Position numbers and translations under genes: made by a program. Under the pieces are notes generated by a model. It saw only the letters and a program-made list of their open reading frames with translations, was not told the DNA's origin and did not search any database. Source: Ectothiorhodospiraceae bacterium (GTDB lineage: Bacteria; Pseudomonadota; Gammaproteobacteria; Nitrococcales; Aquisalimonadaceae). From it: DNA of 62,394 bases. This document shows, one piece after another, positions 41,297-50,731 of the stretch (within the stretch, counting starts at the first letter, position 1; every line of letters begins with the position of its first letter). The stretch spans positions 1-62,394 of the forward strand of contig JAFIFU010000014.1 in the NCBI GenBank assembly GCA_020831885.1, in the 5' to 3' direction.

Positions 41297-42514
41297 TCAG
41301 TAGGTTTCCACATGGAAGCGCCCGCTTTCCCGCATGGACGGCCGCAGCGTGCTCCAGTCCATGCCGTGGAGTCTGCAGACGTCGGCCAGGGCCTCGTCCA
41401 CGCCTTGTTCCATGCCTTTCAGACCGCAGATATAGATATGCGTGTTGTCATCCTTCAGCAGCTCCGCCAGATCCCGGGCGCGCTGGCGGATACGGTCCTG
41501 CACGTATTCCCTGGGTGCGTCCGGCAGGCGGGAGAACACCAGTTCCTTGTCGATCAGGCTGTCCGGCAGCTTCTTCAACGGGCCGTGATATGGCAACTCA
41601 CCCGGTGTCCGGGCGCCGAAGAAGAGCAGCAGCTTGCCCGGAGCGGCGGGCATGTTGCGCCGCCGCCGTTCGGTCATGGCCCGAAACGGTGCCGATCCGG
41701 TGCCGGTGCAGATCATGATGATGTTCGCCTCCGGGTGGTTGGGCATCAGGAATGTACTGCCGAAGGGGCCGGTAACCTGTACTTCGTCGCCGCGCTTCAG
41801 CCCGCACAGGTAGTCGGAGCAAACCCCGTAGCGCACCTGGCCGTCCACCTCGTAGCGTTCCCGCTTCACGGTCAGGGCCACGTTGTTGTGGTTGGGGCGC
41901 TCTCCTTCCCGGGGACTGGCCACTGAGTAGAGCCGGATCATGTGCGGCCGGCCCCTGTCGTCTGTCCCCGGGGGGATCACGCCGATGCTCTGTCCCTCCA
42001 GCACCGGGAACGCCTGGCTGCCGAATTCCAGCACGATGTGGTGGATTTCCGCAGAAGCGTCGTCGGCCGTGAGGCGATAGTTGCCTGAGACGCGCGCGAC
42101 GGCGGGCCTTTCCCGGGTATAGGTCTGGACGTAGGGATGGGCGGCGGAATAGGGGGGAACCAGCTTCCCGGCGCCAAGGCCGGAACGCGCCTTTTCCATG
42201 ATCCGGTCCACCTCGTCGTCCAGGTGGGCCGGATCGGTTTCCGTTCCGGACTCCTCCGGGTGCTCCGCCTCCTCGGGTAGTTCCTCCCAGGAAAACTGCG
42301 CTTCCAGGGTGTAGGGCGTCTGGACCGTCCGCCAGGAGTCGATTGCGCCGGTGGGGCATGGCGCGATGCAGTCCATGCAGAAGTTGCAGATGTCGGCGTC
42401 AACCACGTAGTTGTCATCGTTGTGGGTGATCGCATCGATCGGACAGGTTTCCTCGCAGGTGTTGCAGCGGATGCACACCTCCGGGTCAATCAGGTGTTGG
42501 CGGAGAAGAGCCAT
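41297..42514 (-). CDS. boxA: Benzoyl-CoA 2,3-epoxidase reductase subunit BoxA
   Basis: Iron-sulfur flavoprotein that passes NADPH electrons to BoxB for epoxidation of benzoyl-CoA. 405 residues: two N-terminal [4Fe-4S] motifs ([12 protein letters not shown] and [12 protein letters not shown], residues about 13-60), a linker, then a ferredoxin-NADP reductase module with [12 protein letters not shown] (FAD) and [14 protein letters not shown] (NADPH). Start ATG with AGAGGCAG upstream; a longer frame has no domain support. Lies 76 bp after boxB, last of the box enzymes and upstream of the importer. Confidence 0.93.
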   Translation of the reverse strand: MALLRQHLIDPEVCIRCNTCEETCPIDAITHNDDNYVVDADICNFCMDCIAPCPTGAIDSWRTVQTPYTLEAQFSWEELPEEAEHPEESGTETDPAHLDDEVDRIMEKARSGLGAGKLVPPYSAAHPYVQTYTRERPAVARVSGNYRLTADDASAEIHHIVLEFGSQAFPVLEGQSIGVIPPGTDDRGRPHMIRLYSVASPREGERPNHNNVALTVKRERYEVDGQVRYGVCSDYLCGLKRGDEVQVTGPFGSTFLMPNHPEANIIMICTGTGSAPFRAMTERRRRNMPAAPGKLLLFFGARTPGELPYHGPLKKLPDSLIDKELVFSRLPDAPREYVQDRIRQRARDLAELLKDDNTHIYICGLKGMEQGVDEALADVCRLHGMDWSTLRPSMRESGRFHVETY

Positions 42515-42590
42515 GACTGCCTCTGGAGTCTCGTATCCGGGGAGCGCGGGAGGGCGCCCGGAGGCGGGCCGCTCCCGCGGCGTTCCGTTG

Positions 42591-44030
42591 CTACTCTGCG
42601 ATCTGAACGTACTCGAAGTCGCCGGGTTGCTTGTTGATGCCGACTTTGGGCGGCGCGATCCAGCCGGCAAAGCGGCCGGGTTCATAGACGGGCTTCATCA
42701 GCGAGGCCACGAAAGCGTAGTCGTCCTGGTCGGGCAGCCAGTCATCACGCCTGGCTTCCCAGGCAGCCGCGTCGAGCACGTCGCCCTCCGGTGATACATG
42801 GGCTTCCGCGAACTGACCCACCTGGCGGTTGAAGGCCTGGTGGGGCAATTTCAGCTCGAAGTCGATGCCCGCTTTCGTGATGACCTTGTTCCAGCGTCCC
42901 ACCCCGGACCCGCAATCCTTGATGTAGTCATCACGCAGCCGCGCGTTCAGCGCACTCAGTGCGGGTTCGTCCACGTAGCGGAAGGTATCGCCGTCCAGGT
43001 GAAGCACAGGGTAGGTGTCGTTCACAAGCTGGTGATCGTCGTCGATCTTCACTTCCTGAAAGCGTCCCTTGAGGCCGGCGTTGAAGGCATTGGCCGCATT
43101 GGTGGAGGTTTCCGAACCGAACAGGTCCAGGCTCACCGTGAAGTGGAAGTTGATGTAGCGCTGGATGGTGGGCAGGTCGATGACCCCCAGCTCCCGGATC
43201 CGGTCCACGTCGTAGGGATCGGTGATGCCGGTCTCCTTCATCCGCGTCACGGTCTGTTCGATGGTGCGCATTACGCCGGTTTCGCCGACGAACATGTGGT
43301 GCGCTTCCTCGGTGAGCATGAAGCGGCAGGTACGGGACAGCGGGTCGAAGCCGGACTGGGCCAGGGCTTCCAACTGATACTTGCCGTCACGGTCCGTGAA
43401 GAAGGTGAACATGAAGAAGGCCAGCCAGTCCGGCGTGTCCTCATTGAACGCGCCCAGCACCCGCGGACGGTCCTCGTCGCCGGAGCGGCGCTGCAACAGG
43501 GCTTCCGCCTCCTCGCGGCCGTCCCGGCCGAAGTAGGCGTGCAGCAGGTAGACCATGGCCCACAGGTGGCGTCCTTCCTCCACGTTCACCTGGAACAGGT
43601 TGCGCAGGTCATACAGTGACGGCGCGGTCTTGCCCAGGTGGCGCTGTTGCTCCACGGAAGCCGGTTCCGTGTCTCCCTGGATGGCGATCAGGCGGCGCAG
43701 CATGGCCCGGTATTCGCCGGGGACTTCCTGCCACACGGGCTCGCCCTTGTGGCGGCCGAAGGGGATGGTGCGGCCTTCCTCCTTCGGTGCCAGGAAGATG
43801 CCCCAGCGGTAGTCCGGCATTTTCACGAAGCCGAACTGGGCCCAGCCCTTGGGGTCCACGCCGACGGCGGTCCGCAGGTACACGGGGACATCCTGGAAAC
43901 CCTCGGGGCCGGCCTGCAGCCACCAGTCGATGTATCCCGGGTGCCATTTCTCCAGCGCCCGTTGCAGACGACGGTCCTGGGACAGATTGACGTTATTGGG
44001 GATCTTCTCGTCGTAGTTGATCATTTCCAT
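42591..44030 (-). CDS. boxB: Benzoyl-CoA 2,3-epoxidase oxygenase subunit BoxB
   Basis: Class I diiron oxygenase that converts benzoyl-CoA and O2 to 2,3-epoxybenzoyl-CoA. The 479-residue chain contains E/H-rich helices with [15 protein letters not shown] and [17 protein letters not shown], fitting the carboxylate-bridged diiron ligands. Length matches characterised BoxB. Starts 3 bp after boxC; GAGGG from the end of boxC serves as ribosome site. A second ATG two codons in is also possible. Confidence 0.94.
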   Translation of the reverse strand: MEMINYDEKIPNNVNLSQDRRLQRALEKWHPGYIDWWLQAGPEGFQDVPVYLRTAVGVDPKGWAQFGFVKMPDYRWGIFLAPKEEGRTIPFGRHKGEPVWQEVPGEYRAMLRRLIAIQGDTEPASVEQQRHLGKTAPSLYDLRNLFQVNVEEGRHLWAMVYLLHAYFGRDGREEAEALLQRRSGDEDRPRVLGAFNEDTPDWLAFFMFTFFTDRDGKYQLEALAQSGFDPLSRTCRFMLTEEAHHMFVGETGVMRTIEQTVTRMKETGITDPYDVDRIRELGVIDLPTIQRYINFHFTVSLDLFGSETSTNAANAFNAGLKGRFQEVKIDDDHQLVNDTYPVLHLDGDTFRYVDEPALSALNARLRDDYIKDCGSGVGRWNKVITKAGIDFELKLPHQAFNRQVGQFAEAHVSPEGDVLDAAAWEARRDDWLPDQDDYAFVASLMKPVYEPGRFAGWIAPPKVGINKQPGDFEYVQIAE

Positions 44031-44033
44031 GGG

Positions 44034-45683
44034 TCACACCCTCACCTTGTCATACTCGGGTCGTTCGCCGGTGCCGTAGCGGCGCAGGGCACCGGTGTCG
44101 CTTACTGCATTGGGTCGCTGGAAGATCCAGTTCTGCCAGGCGGTCAGCCTGCCGAAAATCCGGGTTTCCATGGTTTCCGGCCCGGCGAAGCGGAGATTGG
44201 CCTCCATGCCCACCAGGGCATCCGGTGAGAAGGAGGCCCGTTCCTCTAGGGCGATGCGGATTTCGTCTTCCCAGTCGATGTCGTCCGGCGCCGAGGTGAC
44301 CAGCCCGGCCTCCAGGGCTTCGGCACCGTTGAGATCGCGTCCGATCAGGCCCTGGGCGGCTTCCAGGGTTTCCGGTTCGCCCAGGAAGCGGGTCTGAAGT
44401 CGTGTGAGATCATTGCTCATGGGCAGCGGGCCGAAGCTGGATTCGGTGAGCCGGATCCTGGCCTCGGGGGTGTCATCGTCCTCGAACTGGCCGTCCAGCA
44501 TGTAGGCGCGGTCGGCGGCGAACAGGAGCTCAGCCAGCAGGCCGGCGTAACAGCTACCGGGTTCCACCAGAACGAACAGGGTTCTGGAGGTCACGTCCAG
44601 ACGCTTCAGAACGCGCTTCCAGTACAGGAGGATCTCCCGAACCAGCCAGTGGTCCCGGTTCGCCAGCATGGCGGCATCGAAGGCGGCAACGCGGTCCAGG
44701 TCGCCGCGGGTGAGGAACACCAGGGTGCCGATTTCCGGCTCGTTGGTGCGCAGGTGCAGGATGGCGTCATCCAACTCCCGGGCCAGGGCGAGCCCCCAGA
44801 ACTCCACGCCTTGCTCGCGGATGGCTTCTCCATCGGCAGGCGGCTCTCCTTCCGGTCCGGACAAGATCAGCTCGGCGGTGCGGCGGGTGCGGTCGATGTC
44901 CACCTGCAGGTGCGGATAGCGGACGCCGTGCTCGGTGAATTCCCGCTGCAGCGGGGTGAATACCACACCCTCGCCGCTTGTCGGACGGTCCGATTGCCGG
45001 GCGAATTCCGCCGCGCGCTGGCGGACCACGTCCTCCAGCTTGCTGGAGGGGGCGATTTCGTCCACCAGGCGCCAGTCCACGGCCCGTTGGCCCCGGACCC
45101 CTTCCTCCAGCGTGCAGAACACGTCCGCCAGATCGCGTCGCACCTTGCGTTTGTCGGTCAACCGGGTCAGCCCGCCGGTGCCGGGCAGCACGGCCAGCAG
45201 TGGCACTTCCGGAAGCGCCACGGCGGAGGAACCGTCGTCCGCCAGAATAATGTGATCGGTGGCCAGGGCCAGCTCGTAGCCGCCACCGGCGGAAACCCCC
45301 TTGACCGCGCAGAGATAGCGCTGTCCGGAGAACCGGGAGGCGTCCTCGATGCCGTTCCGGGTCTCATTGGTGAACTTGCAGAAGTTCACCTTGTGGGCAT
45401 GGGCGGCGCCACCGAGCATGCGGATATTGGCACCGGCGCAGAACACGTTGGCCTTGCCGGAGCGCAGCACCACGCTGTGGACTTCCGGGTGCTCGAAGCG
45501 CAGCCGCTGGGTGACATCGTAGAGCTCGATGTCCACCCCCAGATCGTAGGAGTTCAGCTTGAGCTGATAGCCCTCGAACAGCGTCGCGTCCTCGTTCACA
45601 TCCATGGTCAGGTAGGCGACGTTGCCCTCAATGGTGTAGCTCCAGTGCCGGTACTTGGCGGGGTGGGTCTGGAAGTCAATCAT
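44034..45683 (-). CDS. boxC: 2,3-epoxybenzoyl-CoA dihydrolase BoxC
   Basis: Crotonase-superfamily enzyme that opens the epoxybenzoyl-CoA ring hydrolytically, giving 3,4-dehydroadipyl-CoA semialdehyde and formate. 549 residues, about twice a normal enoyl-CoA hydratase, as in BoxC. The first half carries CAGANIRMLGGAAHAHKVN and GVSAGGGYELALATDHI (oxyanion and CoA loops). Formate released here could feed the formate dehydrogenase encoded elsewhere in the window. Start ATG with GGAGC upstream; preceded by its own AT-rich promoter. Confidence 0.94.
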   Translation of the reverse strand: MIDFQTHPAKYRHWSYTIEGNVAYLTMDVNEDATLFEGYQLKLNSYDLGVDIELYDVTQRLRFEHPEVHSVVLRSGKANVFCAGANIRMLGGAAHAHKVNFCKFTNETRNGIEDASRFSGQRYLCAVKGVSAGGGYELALATDHIILADDGSSAVALPEVPLLAVLPGTGGLTRLTDKRKVRRDLADVFCTLEEGVRGQRAVDWRLVDEIAPSSKLEDVVRQRAAEFARQSDRPTSGEGVVFTPLQREFTEHGVRYPHLQVDIDRTRRTAELILSGPEGEPPADGEAIREQGVEFWGLALARELDDAILHLRTNEPEIGTLVFLTRGDLDRVAAFDAAMLANRDHWLVREILLYWKRVLKRLDVTSRTLFVLVEPGSCYAGLLAELLFAADRAYMLDGQFEDDDTPEARIRLTESSFGPLPMSNDLTRLQTRFLGEPETLEAAQGLIGRDLNGAEALEAGLVTSAPDDIDWEDEIRIALEERASFSPDALVGMEANLRFAGPETMETRIFGRLTAWQNWIFQRPNAVSDTGALRRYGTGERPEYDKVRV

Positions 45684-45732
45684 GGTGCTCCGTCCTCGTC
45701 GAATGAAGCCATATAGTTCATATTTTAGTGGC

Positions 45733-45760
45733 AGTATACTGCTTATATCGGTGTGTTCAA
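45733..45760 (-). promoter_or_regulatory. Predicted promoter of boxC
   Basis: Minus strand TTGAAC (45760-45755), 16 nt, TATACT (45738-45733), about 50 bp before the boxC start, in an AT-rich island. The -10 lies within the palindrome GCAGTATACTGC (45731-45742), so a bound repressor would block it. Confidence 0.55.
45735..45750. promoter_or_regulatory. Putative BoxR operator, boxC promoter
   Basis: TATACTGCTTATATCG, with a weaker copy TATAGTTCATATTTTA at 45712-45727 (23 nt apart). Matches the importer-site motif at 11 of 16 positions. Confidence 0.42.
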
Positions 45761-45806
45761 GCTGAAATGATGAATTATAAGTAATCAATCGCCGCTAAAA
45801 AGCGCA

Positions 45807-46331
45807 TCACGACGCATCGAGATGCAGATATGGGTAGCTGGGAGGATGGTGCTCCGGGCGGACCTGCCGCAGGCGTTGGGTGTGATAGCGTTCCACTGCG
45901 GGCAACCAGTCTGACAGGGGGTTGCCCATGTAATGATCCAGAGCGGCAACCGGCGACAGGTGGTGGAGGTACTCCCGGCGGAGCCTGGCCACTGCCCGGG
46001 GTCGCCCCATCTCCAGCTTCAGATGGGCGTTGGCCACTTGAATCAGTCCCTGGAAGTAATGGCGCTGGATCGGATCCCCGGAATCCAGCCAAACGGATTC
46101 CCAGGCCTCGTGCGCTTCCCACCAGTAGCCATGGTTGTAAAGGTCGCAACCGAACAGGTAGGCCGCGCAGCAATGCCAGCGCCCGGGCGGCAGGCAGTGT
46201 GACTCCCGGGTCCCGGCGCGATGACGTGAGTGGCCGCCGGGATCCGCTGTTGGGTGTGCGTTGCGGCCCGGCACATAGGCATAGGGCGGCATGGGCCGGT
46301 TGGACCAGCGGCGGTTGCTCAGGATGTGCAT
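45807..46331 (-). CDS. DUF309-like protein
   Basis: 174-residue protein with the helical signature FGCDLYNHGYWWEAHEAWESVWLDSGDP followed by FQGLIQVANAHLKLEMG, characteristic of DUF309-type proteins (function unknown). This frame was preferred over a longer overlapping one because it holds the conserved motif and GGAAGCGCC precedes the ATG. Overlaps the upstream hydrolase gene by 13 bp. Not one of the standard box enzymes. Confidence 0.78.
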   Translation of the reverse strand: MHILSNRRWSNRPMPPYAYVPGRNAHPTADPGGHSRHRAGTRESHCLPPGRWHCCAAYLFGCDLYNHGYWWEAHEAWESVWLDSGDPIQRHYFQGLIQVANAHLKLEMGRPRAVARLRREYLHHLSPVAALDHYMGNPLSDWLPAVERYHTQRLRQVRPEHHPPSYPYLHLDAS

Positions 46332-47143
46332 GGCGCTTCCGCCGGGCTTGTATCCTGTCCGTGAAGCCACGCCTGCGTTGCCTGGTGAATGGCTTCCAGG
46401 GTCGCATCCGGGCGATCACGGTGGGGTGAATGGCCGCAGTCGTCCAGCCACAGGGTCTGCACTGGCGCGCCGGACCGGTGCACAATGGCCTCCACCTGGG
46501 CGGCCGTGCCGTATTCGTCCTGCCGGCCCTGAATCACCAGGGCGGGAATCCGTACTCCGGGCAGATAGCGTTCGATGTTCCAGTGCCAGAAATCCGGGTC
46601 CAGCCAGGCGCGGTTCCAGCCCCAGAACGCGCAGTCCACATTGTCGCCATGGTAGTTTGCCAGGCGTTCCCGCAGGGATGTGTTCAGGTAGGCCTCCCGG
46701 GCCTGTCGTATGCTGTCCACACAGCGCTGTTCGTTGAAGACGTGGGGCGCCATCAGGATCAGACCCGCGAGCCGCCGGTCCTGCACCGCCCCGGCGTGAA
46801 TGATGGCAATGGAGGCGCCGTCGCTGTGCCCGACAACAACCGCGTGCCGAATGCCTGCGCTATCCAGCACGGCGGGCAGAACCTGTTGGCCCTCGTCATG
46901 CATGTAGTGCAGCGGTCGGGGCAGTGGCACCGGGCTGGAGTCACCATAGCCGGCGCGGCTGTAGACCAGGACGCCCAGCCCGGTACGCTCCGCCACCCGG
47001 GCAGGGAAATCTTTCCACATGGCCACGCAGCCCAGGCCCTCGTGCAGGAAAACCAGGGTGGGGGTCTGCTCCGGCCCGGGGCCATACCAGGCGTACTCGA
47101 GCCGGTGCTCCCCGGCTTGGAGGAATCCCTGGCGGGGCTTCAT
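46319..47143 (-). CDS. Alpha/beta-fold hydrolase of the benzoate cluster
   Basis: 274 residues: LVFLHEGLGCVAMWKDFP (oxyanion region), YSRAGYGDSSP, nucleophile elbow GHSDGAS, acid in QGRQDEYG and catalytic His in DDCGHSPHRDRP. The HEGLG...GHSDG pattern recurs in hydrolases of box clusters, where a lactone or thioester role is suspected but unproven. Its ATG overlaps the benzoate-CoA ligase stop (ATGA), so the two are translationally coupled. Confidence 0.85.
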   Translation of the reverse strand: MKPRQGFLQAGEHRLEYAWYGPGPEQTPTLVFLHEGLGCVAMWKDFPARVAERTGLGVLVYSRAGYGDSSPVPLPRPLHYMHDEGQQVLPAVLDSAGIRHAVVVGHSDGASIAIIHAGAVQDRRLAGLILMAPHVFNEQRCVDSIRQAREAYLNTSLRERLANYHGDNVDCAFWGWNRAWLDPDFWHWNIERYLPGVRIPALVIQGRQDEYGTAAQVEAIVHRSGAPVQTLWLDDCGHSPHRDRPDATLEAIHQATQAWLHGQDTSPAEAPCTS

Positions 47144-48741
47144 CCGTCCGTCTCCGTGGCCCGCTGGCGCAGCTTGAAGCGCTGGATCTTACCGGTGGCG
47201 GTTTTCGGCAACTCATCGATGAATTCGATCCAGCGCGGGTATTTCCACGGCGCCAGCTTCTGCTTCACATGCTGTTTAAGGCTGTCCTCCAGGTCGTCGG
47301 TTTCCCGGGCATCCTCGCGCAATACCACGTAAGCAGCGGGCTTGATCATGCCGTGGGCGTCCTCACGGGCGATGACAGCCGCCTCCAGCACCGACGGGTG
47401 CTCGATCAGGGCGGATTCCACCTCGAAGGGGGATACCCAGTTGCCGCTCACCTTCATCATGTCGTCCGCCCGGCCGCAATAGTGGTAGTAGCCCTGATCG
47501 TCCCGGTAGTACTTGTCCCCGGTGTAGGTCCAGGGACCGACAAAGGTGCCGAGGGACTTTTCCCGGTTATTCCAGTAGCTTTCCGCGGCAGAGGGGCCCT
47601 TGATGAGCAGTTCGCCCACCTCGCCGTCCGGCACGTCCTTCCCGGTCTCGTCCACCAGCCGGGCCTCGTAGCCGGGTACCGGAAAGCCGGATGTGCCGTA
47701 GCGCACCGCCCCGGGCTGATTGCTCAGGAAGATGTGCAGCATCTCGGTGGAGCCCACGCCGTCCAGGACTTCCGCGCCGAAGCGTTCCTGCCATTGCCGG
47801 CCCACCTCCTCCGGCAGCGCCTCGCCGGCGGAGATGCAGATCCGCAGCGCCTGGGAGGCATTGTCCCGGTTCGCCTTGCGGTCCGCCAGGATGGCCGCGT
47901 ACAAGGTGGGCACCCCGCAATAGATGGTGGGCTGGTGCTCACGCATCACCCGCAGTACCGCATCCGGTGTCGGACGTTCGGCCATGTAGACCGCGGTGGC
48001 GCCGACGGAGAACGGAAAGCTCATCCCGTTCCCCAGGCCGTAGGCGAAAAACAGCTTGGCCGCGGAGAAAATAATGTCGTCCGACCGGATGCCGAGTACC
48101 GGCTTGGCATAGAGCTCGGCGGTGGCACGCAGGTTGCGATGAAGGTGCCGGGTGCCCTTGGGGGCGCCGGTGGAGCCCGAGGAATACAGCCAGAAGGCGC
48201 AATCGTCCCGCGTGGTGCGGGCCGGTTCCAGATCGGTGGACGCCGCCGCCAGCAGGTCCGCCAGTTCCGGATCACCGGTGCTGCCGCCGCCGGCCACGAT
48301 GACGTGTCGGAGATGTGCTTGTCCGCTGAGTGCCGGGGCAACGGATTCGTACAGGGGGGCGCTGACAATCACGGCCTCGGCCCGGCTGTCGTTCAGGATG
48401 TGCCGGTAGGTGTCCGCTGTCAGCAGCGTGTTCACCGGGATGGGGACAATGCCCGCCTTGATGGCACCCCAGAACACGGCCGGGAAGTCCACCGAGTCCA
48501 GCATGATCATGACAACGCGGCTTTCCTGTCGCAGCCCCAGTTGGCGCAGGGCGTTACCGGCCCGGTTCATGCGCTCGGCCAGTTCCCGGTAGGTGTAGCG
48601 GCCATGGTCGTCGATGACGGCCAGATGGTCCCGGCGGTCGCCGGTCAGGTGCTGGTCGATGAAATCACTTGCGGCGTTGTAATCCCGGGGTATGTCAAGG
48701 GTGCCGTCAGGGTGCGGTACCGGGCGTGCTGCCGTGGACAT
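47140..48741 (-). CDS. bclA: Benzoate-CoA ligase
   Basis: Activates benzoate with ATP and CoA to benzoyl-CoA, the committed step. 533 residues with FWLYSSGSTGAPKGTRHLH (P-loop-like), GVGSTEMLHIFLSN, YTGDKYYRDDQGYYHYCGRADDMMKVSGNWVSPFEVE (hinge) and catalytic Lys in PKTATGKIQRFKLR. The FGAEVLDGVGSTEML/HIFLSN pattern is typical of benzoate and hydroxybenzoate ligases. Start ATG with GGAGGAG upstream. Its position between DUF4863 and the hydrolase fits the box operon. Confidence 0.93.
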   Translation of the reverse strand: MSTAARPVPHPDGTLDIPRDYNAASDFIDQHLTGDRRDHLAVIDDHGRYTYRELAERMNRAGNALRQLGLRQESRVVMIMLDSVDFPAVFWGAIKAGIVPIPVNTLLTADTYRHILNDSRAEAVIVSAPLYESVAPALSGQAHLRHVIVAGGGSTGDPELADLLAAASTDLEPARTTRDDCAFWLYSSGSTGAPKGTRHLHRNLRATAELYAKPVLGIRSDDIIFSAAKLFFAYGLGNGMSFPFSVGATAVYMAERPTPDAVLRVMREHQPTIYCGVPTLYAAILADRKANRDNASQALRICISAGEALPEEVGRQWQERFGAEVLDGVGSTEMLHIFLSNQPGAVRYGTSGFPVPGYEARLVDETGKDVPDGEVGELLIKGPSAAESYWNNREKSLGTFVGPWTYTGDKYYRDDQGYYHYCGRADDMMKVSGNWVSPFEVESALIEHPSVLEAAVIAREDAHGMIKPAAYVVLREDARETDDLEDSLKQHVKQKLAPWKYPRWIEFIDELPKTATGKIQRFKLRQRATETDG

Positions 48742-48888
48742 GTGTCTGGTCTCCTCCGCAAGGGTGCGGTTCTCTGCTGTTGTCGGGGTGGCCGGCACCT
48801 TCCGGTGCCGGTTGCCGGGCCCTATTGATGCAGAACGCTTGTTATCGGTTTCTCATGAAAGCCCGTGAACGTCCCGGGCTCCGCCTGC

Positions 48889-49356
48889 TCAGGGCCTGGT
48901 GAACTCGATGGCGCCATCAGGCAGCAGGTACAGGACCAGCGCTTCCCCGTCGGTGACGGTGGGCGGATGTGCGCTGTCCGGCGGGTACACGAGCCACCCC
49001 TGGCCGCGGCCGTCGAACTTTGCGGATGGGGTGATCGGCATGATCATGTCGATCTCCCCGTTGGGATGGCGATGGTGCGGGCCGGCAATATTCTGCATAT
49101 GGACCACATCCACGCTGAAGCCGCCCAGGGCCTCGTTGGGTTTGATCACCCGCCCGAAACGGATGCCGCCGCGTTCGTGCTGACACATCCAGCCTTCCTG
49201 AATGGCCTGGTGGCAGGCCTGGTTGATCTGCTGGAACACGTCGCCGTCCGCCGGAAACTCCTCGTTCAGGAGCTGTTCCAGGGCACCGTCCAGGGGTCTG
49301 CCGGCGATGCGGTCCGTGATGGTGCGGATCTGTTGCTCGAAGCTGGCCAGTGACAT
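48889..49356 (-). CDS. DUF4863 family protein
   Basis: 155-residue soluble cupin-like protein with GGFSVDVVHMQNIAGPHHRHPNGEIDMIMPI (His-rich metal-site-like segment) and GWLVYPPDSAHPPTV. The family includes 4-hydroxylaminobenzoate lyase-like proteins and is common in box clusters; its role there is unknown. GGAGGAGCCC precedes the ATG. First gene of the benzoate run and directly downstream of an AT-rich promoter. Confidence 0.82.
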   Translation of the reverse strand: MSLASFEQQIRTITDRIAGRPLDGALEQLLNEEFPADGDVFQQINQACHQAIQEGWMCQHERGGIRFGRVIKPNEALGGFSVDVVHMQNIAGPHHRHPNGEIDMIMPITPSAKFDGRGQGWLVYPPDSAHPPTVTDGEALVLYLLPDGAIEFTRP

Positions 49357-49402
49357 GCGTGGGCTCCTCCAGAATTCTGAACAATAAAGCCTGTTTGCAC
49401 TG

Positions 49403-49429
49403 ATTATAGAGCATATATTGCATCATAAT
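49403..49429 (-). promoter_or_regulatory. Promoter -10 and putative BoxR operators upstream of the DUF4863 gene
   Basis: The minus strand has a perfect TATAAT (49408-49403), about 50 bp before the start codon; no good -35 is spaced 16-18 nt from it, consistent with an activator- or repressor-tuned promoter. Overlapping it on the plus strand are TATAGAGCATATAT (from 49405) and TATATTGCATCATAAT (49414-49429), matching the motif at the boxC and importer promoters. Confidence 0.5.
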
Positions 49430-49580
49430 TCATCTCAACCGGGCTGATTCACTGCGCCCACCCCCGGAACCGGCCGTATGGGTATCAGGGCGGGTGCAGG
49501 CCGAGAATCCGCCGCTGTTCGCGGCGCCCGCGCCGGGAATCCCCGAATAATGCCACGGCCACAACCGCCAAGCCGGGGAG

Positions 49581-50705
49581 TTACACCAGGAGGCTGTAGT
49601 TCACGAACAGGGCGTACAGCACTGCGGCACCGCCGGCGGCGGCCAGGACACCCGGCCAGGGTGATCCGTGGCGGCGGAAGCCGGCGGCCACGGCGATGAC
49701 AGCCAGCAGGGCGAACAAAGCGATGGCACCCGCCCAGGCGGTTTCATTGAGGGAAACACCCATGCCCAGCATGGTCAGCAGACCCAGGGCGGCCAGCGTC
49801 CCGTAGCAGACCAGCAGCGCGGCCACCAGGCTCAGCATTCCGGCCAGCCCGCGTCGCCGGACGCGGTCCGGCCACCGCTGTGGCCCCCAGAGCGTCCACC
49901 ATTGCCGCAGGCGGCCGGGGGCCTCCCCGCCGCGACGGGCCCGGAGTTCCAGGGAGTAGGCGCCGAATCCCCTGGCGACGTCCCGGGTCTGTGTGCTGGG
50001 GCTGTGATTGAAGTAGTCATGCCTGTTGACCACGTCCACATCCTCGAAGCCGGATGCCCGGAACAGTTCCAGGAGATCCTCGTCCACGGTGGCGCCGACG
50101 ACGCATTCCACCCATAACCGGGGATCGGTGTGGCAGTCCACGGTCACGGGACGGTGGATCACCACGTCCGCGAGCTGGACGCGTCCTCCGGGGCGCAGAA
50201 CACGGAACAACTCCGTTACGGCCCGGCGCTTGTCGGGAACCAGGTTCAGCACGCCGTTGCTGGTGATACAGTCCACGGACTCCGATGCCAGCGGCAGCCT
50301 CTCCGCGGAGCCCTGGATGATGCTCACATCGCAGCCGGCCTGGTCCACGTGATCCTTGAGTTTGCGGGTCATGGCCGCGGTGAGATCCAGTGCCAGTACG
50401 CACCCCTCAGGCCCCACGCGGTGACTGGCCAGGATGGCGTCCACGCCGGCACCGGCCCCCAGGTCCAGCACCCGGTCCCCGGGGCGGATCATCCCGCAAT
50501 TGTGGGGGCAGCCCACACCGGCGAAGGAGGCCACCACGGGATCGGGCAGGCGCTGGATGTCCTCCGGGGCGTAGCCCAGAAGCGTGCAGGCGGGGGCGCC
50601 TACCGGAAAGTGGAAACGGGCGTCGGGTGTGTGTGCCACCGCGGTGTACATATCCTGCACCGCCTCGGTGATCTGTTCCCGGGAGTATCCGAGGATTGCC
50701 ACCAT
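49581..50705 (-). CDS. ArsM-like SAM methyltransferase with C-terminal membrane domain
   Basis: 374 residues. The first ~260 form a class I methyltransferase: motif I VLDLGAGAGVDA (79-90), SAERLPLASESVDCITSNGVLNLV and VLRPGGRVQLAD. Cysteines C40, C66/C70 and C201 (in CVVGATVDED) resemble the arsenic-binding set of ArsM, so arsenite methylation is possible but not shown. Residues about 287-374 add three or four membrane helices that loosely resemble MerC-type proteins; this fusion is unusual. ATG with GGAGCCC upstream; an in-frame TTG overlapping the anti-sigma stop would add 10 residues. Third gene of the sigma/anti-sigma operon. Confidence 0.75.
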   Translation of the reverse strand: MVAILGYSREQITEAVQDMYTAVAHTPDARFHFPVGAPACTLLGYAPEDIQRLPDPVVASFAGVGCPHNCGMIRPGDRVLDLGAGAGVDAILASHRVGPEGCVLALDLTAAMTRKLKDHVDQAGCDVSIIQGSAERLPLASESVDCITSNGVLNLVPDKRRAVTELFRVLRPGGRVQLADVVIHRPVTVDCHTDPRLWVECVVGATVDEDLLELFRASGFEDVDVVNRHDYFNHSPSTQTRDVARGFGAYSLELRARRGGEAPGRLRQWWTLWGPQRWPDRVRRRGLAGMLSLVAALLVCYGTLAALGLLTMLGMGVSLNETAWAGAIALFALLAVIAVAAGFRRHGSPWPGVLAAAGGAAVLYALFVNYSLLV

Positions 50706-50731
50706 GGCCGGGCTCCCTGTTCCATTGCGGG

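Noticed and set aside
45775-46485. Longer overlapping minus-strand frame (236 codons) at the DUF309 locus
   Set aside because: Pro/Arg/Gly-rich without motifs; the alternative frame carries the conserved DUF309 signature and a ribosome site.
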